Origin: Sipunculus nudus | Taxonomy: Eukaryota; Annelida; Sipuncula; Golfingiida; Sipunculidae | DNA length: 64,000 nucleotides | Assembly (NCBI GenBank): GCA_026874595.1 | Contig: CM049318.1 | Span: 4,605,741 to 4,669,740 of the forward strand | Direction of reading: 5' to 3' | Shown: positions 12,540 through 22,168 of the stretch, one piece after another | Layout: every line of letters begins with the position of its first letter | Position numbering within the stretch: the first letter of the stretch is position 1 | The notes under the pieces: model-generated | Told to the model about the DNA's origin: nothing | Database searches by the model: none | The model's input: only the letters and a program-made list of their open reading frames with translations | Program-made: the position numbers and the translations under genes

Positions 12540-13050
12540 ATGGTCTTATTGAAGTTATGTGTGTTCGCATTCATTTTAAAAGTGTCACATGCGCTGCTGC
12601 TAAGAGGAAACGTCACAGCCGCCAGTCTGGACTTTGACCCTTATCAGAGCGAGCGTAAAGAAAAGACAGGTACGTACTGGTACAATAAACAAGTTGGTTC
12701 CTGTTTCCATACTCAGTCGGTTCCGCAAAGCCAACAACTTTTGGAATGTATAGTGTACGGTAGGTACTTTCTGACATTCTCACATATTCATTTATGTGGT
12801 GACTGATAAATAAGTGGAAGCGTCAATGTTAAATGAATCAAGTAATTGGGTCAACTTATATTTAACTCGTCAATTATAGTCAATATAATGATCGGGAAAA
12901 GTAACTGATCAGGTAATGATCAGGTAAGCATGACTTCTACAATTTTGCTTTAATGAGTATTTGATAAATGCAATGATGTATAATGTATGTGGGTGTGTTA
13001 AGCCTTTTTGTATTTTTGCAGATAACTCTGGAAAGAACGGAGTAAAATAA
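12540..13050 (+). CDS. Predicted spliced upstream ORF encoding a 52-residue secreted-type peptide
   Basis: Exons 12540-12669 and 13022-13050 join at a good donor (acag/gtacgt) and acceptor (tttttgcag/ataa). The joined frame is 159 nt including TAA 13048-13050. The N-terminus MVLLKLCVFAFILKVSHA is a textbook signal peptide with a hydrophobic core and a small-x-small cleavage site. The mature part is about 34 residues, charged, with one N-x-T glycosylation sequon (NVT), no cysteines and an acidic/basic tail. The frame ends 5 nt before the TRIM ATG at 13056, so one mRNA would carry both. It could act as a regulatory upstream ORF, as a real secreted peptide, or be a remnant of a captured signal exon. 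The donor and exon body are conserved upstream of copies 2 and 3 but without an ATG. No family is recognised. Confidence 0.4.
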
Positions 13051-13055
13051 TTATC

Positions 13056-14891
13056 ATGGCAACGGCTGCAGACACGTCACCAATCCAGTGTTATATCTGT
13101 CTCAGCAGCAAAGTTAACAGACAGCCGAGGGTGCTACCATGTCAACATTCTTTCTGTACAGATTGTCTCTCATCATGGCATAACCAGCGTCGCCAAACTG
13201 ACTGCTACGGAAACCCTACGGTAAACTGCCCCACCTGTCGATCAAATGCACAACTACCGTCTGGTAGCATCACAGCTCTCCCTATTGATATTAACGTTGG
13301 GAAAATATTTGAGGTTATGAACAAAACTCAACGAAAAGCACAGTGTCACGTATGCTGGCAAGAGAAGACCTTCAAGGGAGCAACTGTTGTTTGTGAAACT
13401 TGTAACTTGTTAATGTGTGAAGGGTGTGGTAACAAGCACAAGCAGGTCGCCCTGTTTTCATCACACATGGTGAGGAAATCATTTTGTCAAGTCCATTTTC
13501 ACGGATACCATTGGTTTTGTACTACCTGTTCACGGGGACTTTGTGCTGAATGTGTGCATTTAGGGCAGCATGCAAATCATGAAGTGAAAGACCTAAATAT
13601 AGGCATTGCTGATATGAAGAAGAAACTAGACGAGGCAACCGAATTGTTAAAAACGCCACTATCCCGACTTGACAAAGAAATAGCTGCAACACGTCATGAG
13701 TGCGGAGCACATGAAAATATCCTGCAAATGCTTAGCTTGATGAAGAAGGAGATAGAGAGGATCACCGAATCGGTGGAGAGTCACAAAGCTTTACATATTT
13801 CTCCTGCAGAGAAGCGCTTTAAGGAGAATGAGAAATTGCGTGACGATACTACAGCCATCATTAAACAATCAGAAGACCTGATGAAACAGGATGACGATAC
13901 GTTTCTGATGAAGCTACCCGGTCCGCAAAGAGAAATTATACAAAACAAGACAAGAATCGAAGCTGCACTGGAATTACTTCCGCACCATGTTAGAATGCGG
14001 TCTGATATATGTCATCTTGCACATGCGGAAAAAATTGTTGAAACTTTGAGAAACTGCAAAATTGTTTGTGTCATGTCAGAATCGATGTCTGTAGTCTCTA
14101 CGCCTGTATTTAAGATAGACTGTGACGATGAATGTGAGATAAAGAAACCCTGGCGCTTATGCTTCACGCCAGACGCGGACGTGGTTGTGTGTGGATACGA
14201 GGGAGGGCCTGTGTATAAAGTATTCAAGGATAGAACAAAGAAACAGCTTTACTGTGACGGTGTAGCAGCCTGTACATTTGGTACTGCAGCCTGCGTACGT
14301 GGCGACGATGTCTTTGTGATTTCTAAAAAGGGTGACAGTTTAGTCCAGATCAAACAAGACGGAACCGAAGTGGTACATGAGCTTAATCCATCAATACCAG
14401 ATTCCCGGGGGATAACAGTACTTGGAGACACGGTTTTAATATTAAATAGCACCATGTTGATCAAACGATCTCTCGCTGACACCCAACGGAATGAGGATTT
14501 TAGTCTTACTACTTGTATGAACAATTTATTACATGTCACCTATAAAGGAAAACCCACACTCTTTATAAGCGACATAGTAAAAAACCAAGTCACTGCTTAC
14601 AGTGAAAACGGCGATGTGTTGTATCGATTTGGAGGGAAAGGGAAAACAGATGGTATGTTTGACTGGCCCCGGGGTATGACCACGATGGGTGACAAGCACC
14701 TGCTTGTTGCAGATTGGTCCAACCACAGGATTGTTCAATTTGAATTTGACGGAACCTTCGTGAAGAACCTCCTTACTAAGGATGATGGTATCTCATATCC
14801 TGTAGATGTGGCTTTCAAATATCCTTATTTATGGGTTGCAGAAAATGAAGCGAACACTGTTTGCTGTTTGAAGCTTTTCAAATGTCCATAA
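13056..14891 (+). CDS. TRIM-NHL-like RING E3 ubiquitin ligase, copy 1 (611 aa)
   Basis: The single-exon frame has a strong start context (A at -3, G at +4). RING C3HC4: C12, C15, C29, H31, C34, C37, C58, C61. B-box 1 about residues 97-137: C97, C100, C113, C116, C121, C124, H128, H137. B-box 2 144-175: C144, H147, C155, C158, C163, C166, H172, H175, all ligands present. A coiled-coil region follows at about 178-330. The C-terminal third is a beta-propeller with a clear NHL repeat around residues 530-570 (GKGKTDGMFDWPRG, LLVADWSNHRIVQFEFDGTF). By family knowledge such proteins are cytosolic ubiquitin ligases whose propeller binds protein or RNA, and bivalve members are expanded and often immune-linked; the substrate is unknown. 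The upstream in-frame TAA (13023-13025) and the acceptor at 13020-13021 fix the start. It is the only copy with every zinc ligand intact. Confidence 0.9.
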   Translation: MATAADTSPIQCYICLSSKVNRQPRVLPCQHSFCTDCLSSWHNQRRQTDCYGNPTVNCPTCRSNAQLPSGSITALPIDINVGKIFEVMNKTQRKAQCHVCWQEKTFKGATVVCETCNLLMCEGCGNKHKQVALFSSHMVRKSFCQVHFHGYHWFCTTCSRGLCAECVHLGQHANHEVKDLNIGIADMKKKLDEATELLKTPLSRLDKEIAATRHECGAHENILQMLSLMKKEIERITESVESHKALHISPAEKRFKENEKLRDDTTAIIKQSEDLMKQDDDTFLMKLPGPQREIIQNKTRIEAALELLPHHVRMRSDICHLAHAEKIVETLRNCKIVCVMSESMSVVSTPVFKIDCDDECEIKKPWRLCFTPDADVVVCGYEGGPVYKVFKDRTKKQLYCDGVAACTFGTAACVRGDDVFVISKKGDSLVQIKQDGTEVVHELNPSIPDSRGITVLGDTVLILNSTMLIKRSLADTQRNEDFSLTTCMNNLLHVTYKGKPTLFISDIVKNQVTAYSENGDVLYRFGGKGKTDGMFDWPRGMTTMGDKHLLVADWSNHRIVQFEFDGTFVKNLLTKDDGISYPVDVAFKYPYLWVAENEANTVCCLKLFKCP

Positions 14892-15960
14892 TAAGAAAAC
14901 ACATACTAATTCCATAAAATAGAGGATTTGATGTCAACAATTAATTACATTGTTCACTTAAATGACAGTAGAGTTTCTTGGTGTATGATGAATACCTTAA
15001 CATTTATCATTTTTATAAGACAGTACATCTATATGGCATTAAATTCACAAATTGCACATTGCATATCCAAAAAGTAAGGTGAATAAGCTGGCACTTTGGT
15101 AACCAATCATAATGTAATTAACAGTGAGAATATTTAAATAACGAAGAATATTTTAGATATGGAAATCATGAAGCATGGGAATGTATCCTTGGAATGAACA
15201 TTCAGGCAATCATTAATGATTTTGTAGAGTCCTGTAATTCTACATAACTCGTAAATATCCCAAACCTTTCAAACTCAATGAAAATTCAGAGGTGGGATAT
15301 CCACACCCTGGCTCAGGTAAAGTGTTCTAGCAGATCTAGGAGGCTTTTATTAATAACTCTCTCATTCTGAGGTAATAGGGATCCAGAGAAACTCGGAAAC
15401 CAATGATAAAAGCAGGCATCCATGTGGGACCTGTCCAGTGTTAAGGGGTGAAAAAAATGTGGGTGGATGCCTTTGCCAAATTTTAATGGGGAGGTCATTT
15501 GGAAGGTCATCTAGGTCACAAGGTTTAAATTTTGTGTTTTCCTTATTTGGTGTAATATAGGCCACTCTTATATGTAAGTTGTTCATCATATCAAATTGTT
15601 TTGTTGATAAAGATATTAAATTTAGTGTTGCAAACTGTTACATTGAAAAACAATGGAAAAAAATTGTTAATTTACTACAAAAGATTGTGATTTCATTGAA
15701 TATGTAATCTGTGTTTGCAAACTTCACAGTCTGGTCGTCCTGTCCGTGTGTTTGTCCGTCACACTTCTCTGAGATGTCTGATTACAGGGACTTAAAGCGT
15801 TATCCATTTATAATGCATGGGCCACATCGGAATTGTATTTTGTGCCCTGCAACTGTGACCACCAGGGAGCACTGGTGACTGTGGCACGACTACGTCTTTT
15901 TTTTTGTTATAGATTCGTTTGTTCTCAGTGTAAACGTGTATTGACATTTTTACAGTAGCT
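14892..15960. other. Conserved downstream flank of TRIM copy 1
   Basis: This stretch has no gene but is matched after copies 2, 3 and 4 (22007-23057, 30007-31090, 36757-37820) and, diverged, at 58340-58765. It probably includes the 3' UTR; no well-placed AATAAA follows the stop closely, the nearest convincing one being in 'gagagaataaaagaac' near 16144. Short minus-strand frames at 15313-15589 recur in the copies but carry no family signature and follow the duplication passively. Confidence 0.5.
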
Positions 15961-16520
15961 TTTTAGTTATACTCTTGCCATTGCAGTGATTTCAACTTTT
16001 ACTTTCTTTCTTATTGTAATTAAGCAGATCAAATCTTACATGGACGCAATCTAATTTTTCATTTGTGATAGTGCTTGCTGGTGTTTATTCATTTTTATAC
16101 TGTTTTTTCAAGTAACTTTATTTAAATATAGAGCTTAAGAGAGAATAAAAGAACAAGTATGTACATGCTACTATACTGACTATTATTTCAAGAATAAAAT
16201 TATAATAAATAATTGCGAAATAGGATATATATCGCTGCTGTTTGGGGCATTATTAAATAATAAATGTTCCTATGACCAGCAATAAACCTATATACTCTGG
16301 AATCAGTAGCACCCTAGCTTTCATTGGTTCCATATTATTAAATAACATTTTTAAACCGAATACGGTTCTCACTGGGGTATATTCGTAGAAAAGGGAGTAT
16401 TGACGTTTGAAATACCAACACTTTCTTCCATACCAAGGGTTATTTGATATAAGTGCAAAAGGAATGTTAAGTATGTGTATTCAACACAGGATCAAATGCT
16501 TTGAATCGATGTCATGGTCC

Positions 16521-17150
16521 AGCTCCGGATCCCGGGGGGGGGGGGGGGGGTGCATGGGGTCTAGGACCCCCTCCTTTTTAGTCGCAACAACTATTTTTAG
16601 GGTTTAAACTTAATTTTAAAGGGACATAATCAGGAGCAATATTATTCCTGTTCTTTCACACTATCAGTAAAACCATTCCAGTACAGTCTCATTTCCTCTC
16701 ATACGACTGTTTAATACCTTGTCATAGCCCTGCCTGTTGGTAAACACAGTCTTGGGCAACACGCGCTGTTTCAGCCAGCGGGAACATGTATTTCATTTTT
16801 TGAGCCAAGCCAGTCAGGGCATCTCCTGATTGGCGCGTGTTGTGGCTCCGCGCAGCACACGGCCCAACGCACTGTGTTTATATTTACACCTGCGATCGCG
16901 CCCGGTTCACTGTTTTTAAAACTCGTTTACAGAAGTAAGCAAACGGTTTCAAGGCAATATTTTGGCAGGTACAGATTTTTTTAAAGGGAAGAAGCTATTT
17001 TTCGTGTTAACTCAACATGCTTTATAGGTGATTGGGCCCCTTTAAGCCAGGACCAAATGCCTGTATGGACCAGAGGACATTTTTTATGTTTTCCTTTTAG
17101 TCTGCCTGGGCTGGACACTTATTTTTCCCATATCTTGGATCTGAACCAGT
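16521..17150. mobile_element. GGATCC-family MITE in spacer 1-2
   Basis: Flanked by the direct pentamer GGTCC at 16516-16520 and 17151-17155. The left end AGCTCCGGATCC and right end GGATCTGAACCAGT form imperfect inverted repeats. Internal text ('ggaccccctccttttta', 'gggctggacact') matches the 192-bp copy at 11600-11791. A 17-base G-run sits just inside the left end (16534-16550). It contains a nested insertion listed separately. Confidence 0.6.
16614..17045. mobile_element. Nested about 430-bp element with TTTAAAGGG inverted ends
   Basis: The left end TTTTAAAGGGACATAATCA and the right end GATTGGGCCCCTTTAA read as imperfect inverted repeats (TTAAAGGGGCCCAATC on the opposite strand). The equivalent transposon in spacer 4-5 (38416-38554) goes straight from 'aaactttaat' to 'cctagacc' and lacks it, giving an empty site. 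The direct repeat is TAA or TTAA (ambiguous). The interior is GC-richer than its surroundings ('gattggcgcgtgttg', 'gcgatcgcgcccgg'). No coding frame is supported. Confidence 0.55.
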
Positions 17151-17197
17151 GGTCCACAGTGAAAAAAAAATATTTAAGCATATCGGGTATGTGGAAA

Positions 17198-17410
17198 AGG
17201 TGGAGAAGAAATGCCTCACCCTATCGTGTGTGTTGAAATAAGGCGGAGAAGGAATATCTAAGCCTGTCATGTGTGCTAAAATAAGGCGAAGAAGAAATTT
17301 CCCATAGCTTGTCGTGTGTGCTGAAAGAAGGCGAAGATAAAATACCTCAGCCTGTCGTGTGTGTGAAAATAATACAAATAGATATATGTCGTGTGTGAGG
17401 AAATAAGGTG
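17198..17410 (+). repeat. 44-bp minisatellite, about 5 units (spacer 1-2)
   Basis: The repeating core is ggcgaagaagaaat..., ctcagc(c/t)tgtcgtgtgtg, (c)tgaaataa. Units vary. The same block appears in spacers 2-3 and 3-4 with about 5 units and is expanded to about 22 units in spacer 4-5. Confidence 0.75.
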
Positions 17411-17515
17411 TAACTCCAGATGTTTTTCTCTTTGGTGAAGTAGAGATTTACAGAACATGCGGGGTCCACGGAGTCACAGTCCTTTACATGTATCTTTTTA
17501 GGGGGAGTTTGAAAC

Positions 17516-17550
<35 letters not shown>
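17516..17550. repeat. (TA)n microsatellite
   Basis: A TA dinucleotide run with one G interruption. The orthologous positions in later units (25531-25579 and 32661-32709) have different lengths, consistent with slippage after duplication. Confidence 0.95.
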
Positions 17551-18210
17551 TCATGAGACTGAACTTGCGATTCACCTTGTTTTTACATATGAGGTGACAA
17601 ATTTTCCAGAAAGAAAAAAAAAACCCTTACAGCTACCATCACCAAATAATAAAAATGACGTATATTTTTTTCCTGCACCACCTGTAGTGTCGTACCTTCT
17701 CTTAAGTTAAAAGGTATTATCTACTTTCTTGGGTAATGCGGACAATGTTTAAGCTTCATATCATGGTTTGCCATCACTCTCTGAAATTTTAGTTGAATGA
17801 GACTTCTTCTTTGAAACTGAAACCTATGTTGTAATATTGAGACGCAACATGTAACTTTCCTCTTTATTTGTATCGGATTTATTTAATCAGGTTTTATTCT
17901 CTCGAGTTATCTGTATCTTTGTATGTGTTGCAAGTAGGCCAGGGTCGCCGGTCACCGTCATTGTGTTGTGAGGCAATTGGGAAATCTAGAGTTGTCACCG
18001 ATTGCGCCGCTTTGAAGTATTCGATTGTAGTGAAGACATTAATTTCAGACTATTAATTATTTAGCGCTAGTCTTAGTAACGAAGCAGTCGCAGGCTTTGT
18101 ATAAGTCTTATGAAAATATAGACGAGCCTTCAGGGTAGAAACGAAGCAAAGAGGACCGCATGGTGTCCAGGAACTAGCCAGCCGGCCGGCAGTTAGGGGA
18201 CCAGTGCACC
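17551..18210. other. Spacer 1-2, no gene seen
   Basis: Sequence shared almost base for base with 25580-26238 and 32710-33370. It has a slightly coding-like stretch (17868-18056) conserved in all three, but with no ATG that is preserved in a supported exon and no domain. Confidence 0.4.
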
Positions 18211-18640
18211 AGCGCCGCATATCAGGGCAAAGTACCGCCTATCGGGCAAATTACGCCTGTCGGGGTCAAGTACCACCACTCGGGGTCAATTGTCGCCAGT
18301 CGGGGTCCGGTTGCGCCTGTCTGGGTCAAGTATCGCCAGAAATGCCGCCAGTAAAGTACCCCAAGTCGGGGCAAGTGCTGCCTGTTGGGGTCAACTGTCT
18401 TCAGTTGGGGTCAAGTGCCGCTATTCGGGGTCAAGTGCTGCCAGTTGGGGCTAAGCACCGCCTGACGGGGTCAAGTGCCGCCAGTCAACTACCGTCAGTC
18501 GGGGCAAGTGCCGCCTGTCGGGGTCAAGTACCACCACTAGGGATCAAGTGCCGCCAGTCGGGGTTAAATGCCGCCAGTCGGGGTAAAGTGCCGCCAGTTG
18601 TTGTTAAGTGTCGGCAGTCGGGGTCCACTATTGCCAGTTC
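18211..18640 (+). repeat. 20-bp GC-rich minisatellite, open in all three forward frames
   Basis: About 20 copies of a variable unit whose consensus is gtcggggtcaagtgccgcca. Since 20 is not a multiple of 3, three units encode a 20-residue superrepeat, VGVKCRQSGSSAASRGQVPP in the ideal case, and no forward frame has a stop. The region therefore reads as a long open frame (18204-18734), but with no in-frame ATG here. It is judged a minisatellite rather than a gene. Confidence 0.7.
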
Positions 18641-19640
18641 AGGAGGGTCTGGAGACTATTTAACCGGACTTTGTGATTTACTTGAGTTTTATCTATTTTA
18701 TTTACACCTTACTTACGAAATCACCTCAAGATAGTAACCCCTACTACTTTTCCATTCTACTAAACATACGTGGACAGTCTTGACTGACAGTTGTACTGAT
18801 TGGCTACCTTATCTCAGTATGTATACATTTATACATGTGCATTTACTATGGATGACAGCTACCGCTAATACTGATGAACCTCTCACGAAAGGATTGCAAT
18901 AGCCAAACAACGACTGAGGTATAGTCTTATGTATAAATGAGTAATGTTCCGATAACCACTTCTCCGAAATCAGTAACATCCTAGCTTTCCCCATGGAAGC
19001 TACACAATTAAATATTCTGAGGCTATATGCATTACCACAACTGTCTGCTCAAACCGAATATTCCCATTAGGGTATATATGCGTATGTAAGTGATCATGGA
19101 CATTTGAGTAAAGATAGTATGTATACATATATATGTGTGTGTGTGTGTAATAGCACCAAATTACTAAATGGAATTTTTAATGCATACCAATGACATATTT
19201 GCTTCATGAGCAGAAGGAATGTTAAATGTGTGTATATTGAGTGCAGGAACAAATGCTCGGTATTCATGAAATGGTCAATAAAGATTAAATACAACCGCTA
19301 GATTGTTTGTGAAAATAAGGTGAAACTCGAGAGAATTTTCTGGTTGGCGAAGAAGAGATTGGCAGAATCGTGGGGCAGCGAGACACAGTCACATGTCTAT
19401 TATATAGGGGAGATTGAAACGGAATATGAAAAGCCTTCGTTGAAAAATAGGATGAATGTATGTATGTAAGTATATATATATATATATATGGATTGGCAAT
19501 TTAGCTAAATATTTTGTTTATGAAATAAAACGGACCTCATGAATGTCAAATTTATATATTAAAGGTAGCTTTCCTGTAGGCTTTCAACGCTAGTATAGAT
19601 AAACATTAGGTGATTAATCAGAGCAATTTACCTGTCATGT
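18641..19640. other. Leader-upstream region of TRIM unit 2
   Basis: Matches 11553-12530 of unit 1 (without the 192-bp MITE) and 26636-27650 and 33800-34735 of later units. It includes a (TG)n run near 19135-19149 that has expanded in unit 3. I see no coding exon; promoter elements for copy 2 should lie here. Confidence 0.45.
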
Positions 19641-19656
19641 GGTTGAGAGCCGGGGA

Positions 19657-20170
19657 GGGGGGGGGGGGGATGTGTTCACATTCATATTGAAAGTGTCACA
19701 TGCGCAGCTGCTAAAAGGAAACATCACAGCCGCCAATCTGGACTTTGACCCTTGTCAGAGCGAGCGTAAAGAAAATACAGGTACGTACTGGTACAATACA
19801 AAAGTTGGTTCCTGTGTCCAAACCAAGCCGATTCCGCAAAGCCAACAACTTTTAGAATAGATAGTGTACAGTATGTACTATCTGATATGCTTACAGATTC
19901 ATTTATGTGGTGACTGACACATTAAGCGAAAGCGTCCATGTTTAATGAATCAAGTAATTGCGTCCACTTTTATTAAACTCGTCATTTATAGTAAATATAA
20001 TGATCGGGAAAAGTAATTTCAAGTTCGGGCCCGCTCAGGTAAGCATGACCTCTACAATTTTGCTTTTGTGAGTATTTAATTAAGGCAATGATTAATAATA
20101 CATGTGGGCCGTTAAGTCTTTTATAATTTTTTGCAGATTACTCTTAAAAAAACTGAGTAAATTAATAATA
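19657..20170 (+). other. Leader exon remnant and intron upstream of TRIM copy 2
   Basis: An oligo-G run (19657-19669) is followed by sequence encoding the second half of the copy 1 signal peptide (VFTFILKVSHA) and the rest of the peptide, up to the conserved donor acag/gtacgt at 19780/19781. The ATG and first residues are absent; the frame upstream is poly-G. The acceptor ttttttgcag ends at 20136, and the second exon has TAA in the same frame two codons in. The exon may survive as non-coding 5' UTR. Confidence 0.5.
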
Positions 20171-22006
20171 ATGGCAACGCCTGGAGACACCTCACTAATC
20201 CAGTGCTCGATCTGTTACAACAGCAAAGTTAATCGACAGCCGAGGGTGCTACCATGTCAACATTCTTTCTGTAAAGATTGTCTCTCATCATGGCATAACC
20301 AGCGTCGCAAAAATGACTGCTACGGAAACCCTACGGTAAACTGCCCAACCTGTCGATCAAATGCAAAACTACCGTCTGGTGGCATCAAAGCTCTCCCTAT
20401 TGATATTAACTTTGGGAAAATATTTGAAGTTATGAACAAAACTCAACGTCAAGCACAGTGTCACGTATGCTGGCAAGAGAAGAACTTTAAGGGAGCAACT
20501 GTTGTTTGTGAAACTTGTAACTTGTTAATGTGTGAAGGGTGTGGTAACAAGCACAAGCAGGTCGCCCTGTTTTCATCACACGTGGTGAGGAAATCATTTT
20601 GTCAAGTCCATTTTCACGGATACCATTGGTTTTGTACTACCTGTTCACGGGGACTTTGTGCTGAATGTGTGCATTTAGGGCAGCGTGCAAATCATGAAGT
20701 GAAAGACCTAAATATAGGCATTGCTGATATGAAGAAGAAACTAGACGAGGCAACCGAATTGTTAAAAACGCCACTATCCCGACATGACAAAGAAATAGCT
20801 GCAACACGTCATGAGTGCGGAGCACATGAAAATATCCTGCAAATGCTTAGCTTGATGAAGAAGGAGATAGAGAGGATCATTGAATCGGTGGAGAGTCACA
20901 AAGCTTTACATATTTCTCCTGCAGAGAAGCGCTTTAAGGAGAATGGGAAATTGCGTGACGATACTACAGCCATCATTAAACAATCAGAAGACCTGATGAA
21001 ACAGGATGACGATACGTTTCTGATGAAGCTACCCGGTCCGCAAAGAGAAATTATACAAAACAAGACAAGAATCGAAGCTGCACTGGAATTTCTTCCGCAC
21101 CATGTGAGAATGCAGTCTGATATATGTCATCTTGCACATGCGCAAAAAATTGTTGAAACTTTGAGAAACTGCAAAATTGTTTGTGTCATGTCAGAATTGA
21201 TGTCTGTAGCCTCTACGCCTGTATTTAAGATAGACTGTGACGATGAATGTAAGATAAAGAAGCCCTGGCGCTTATGCTTCACGCCAGACGTGGACGTGGT
21301 TGTGTGTGGATACGAGGGAGGGCCTGTGTATAAAGTATTCAAGGATAGAACAAAGAAACAGCTTCACTGTGACGGTGTAGCAGCCTGTACATTTGGTACT
21401 GCAGCCTGCGTACGTGGCGACGATGTCTTTGTGATTTCTAAAAAGGGTGACAGTTTAGTCCAGATCAAACAAGACGGAACCGAAGCGATACATGAGCTTA
21501 ATCCACCGATACCAGATTCCCGGGGGATAACAGTACTTGGAGACACGGTTTTAATATTAAATAGCACCATGTTGATCAAACGATCTCTCGCTGACACCCA
21601 ACGGAATAAGGATTTTAGTCTTACTACTTGTATGAACAATTTATTACATGTCACCTATAAAGGAAAACCAACACTCTTTATAAGCGACGTGGTGAAAATC
21701 CAAGTCACTGCTTACAGTGAACACGGCGATGTGTTGTATCGATTTGGAGGGAAAGGGAAAACAGATGGTATGTTTGACTGGCCCCGGGGTAAGACCACGA
21801 TGAGTGACAAGCACCTGCTTGTTGCAGATTGGTCCAACCACAGGATTGTTCAATTTGAATTTGACGGAACCTTCGTGAAGAACCTCCTAACCAAGGAAGA
21901 TGGTACATCAGATCCTGTAGATGTGGCTTTCAAATATCCTTATTTATGGGTTGCAGAACATGAAGCGAACACTGTTTGCTGTTTGAAGCTTTTCAAATGT
22001 CCATAA
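20171..22006 (+). CDS. TRIM-NHL-like RING E3 ubiquitin ligase, copy 2 (611 aa)
   Basis: Same length and domain order as copy 1: RING 12-61 with all eight ligands, B-box 1 97-137 intact, coiled coil about 178-330, NHL propeller in the C-terminal third. B-box 2 carries a substitution at the first histidine of its final H-x2-H pair: CGT at 20684-20686 gives R172 where copy 1 has H172, so one zinc ligand is lost. Other changes are scattered and conservative (for example N to I before QVTAYSEHG, G to S at MSDKH). The start at 20171 has A at -3 and G at +4; the frame is open further upstream to 20102 across the acceptor, but that part is intronic. There is no stop or frameshift, so it is probably expressed and folded apart from B-box 2. 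Confidence 0.88.
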   Translation: MATPGDTSLIQCSICYNSKVNRQPRVLPCQHSFCKDCLSSWHNQRRKNDCYGNPTVNCPTCRSNAKLPSGGIKALPIDINFGKIFEVMNKTQRQAQCHVCWQEKNFKGATVVCETCNLLMCEGCGNKHKQVALFSSHVVRKSFCQVHFHGYHWFCTTCSRGLCAECVHLGQRANHEVKDLNIGIADMKKKLDEATELLKTPLSRHDKEIAATRHECGAHENILQMLSLMKKEIERIIESVESHKALHISPAEKRFKENGKLRDDTTAIIKQSEDLMKQDDDTFLMKLPGPQREIIQNKTRIEAALEFLPHHVRMQSDICHLAHAQKIVETLRNCKIVCVMSELMSVASTPVFKIDCDDECKIKKPWRLCFTPDVDVVVCGYEGGPVYKVFKDRTKKQLHCDGVAACTFGTAACVRGDDVFVISKKGDSLVQIKQDGTEAIHELNPPIPDSRGITVLGDTVLILNSTMLIKRSLADTQRNKDFSLTTCMNNLLHVTYKGKPTLFISDVVKIQVTAYSEHGDVLYRFGGKGKTDGMFDWPRGKTTMSDKHLLVADWSNHRIVQFEFDGTFVKNLLTKEDGTSDPVDVAFKYPYLWVAEHEANTVCCLKLFKCP

Positions 22007-22168
22007 TAGGTAAACACATGCTAATTCCATAAAATAGACGATTTGATGTCAACAATTAATTACATTGTTCACTTAAATGACAGTAGAGTTACTTGGTGTA
22101 TGATGAATACCTTTACATTTATCATTTTTATATGACAGTACATCTATATGGCATTAAAATCACAAATT

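Noticed and set aside
13522-14738. Minus-strand frames opposite the TRIM coding exon, repeated in every copy
   Set aside because: They are antisense shadows of the TRIM frame and are conserved only because the coding strand is.
15313-15589. Minus-strand frames in the TRIM downstream flank that recur after each copy
   Set aside because: They are copied with the unit, lack a domain, and the diverged version at 58340 does not keep the frame.
20102-20170. N-terminal extension of TRIM copy 2 upstream of 20171
   Set aside because: The extension crosses the conserved acceptor at 20136 and is therefore intron; the ATG at 20171 matches the start used by all copies.
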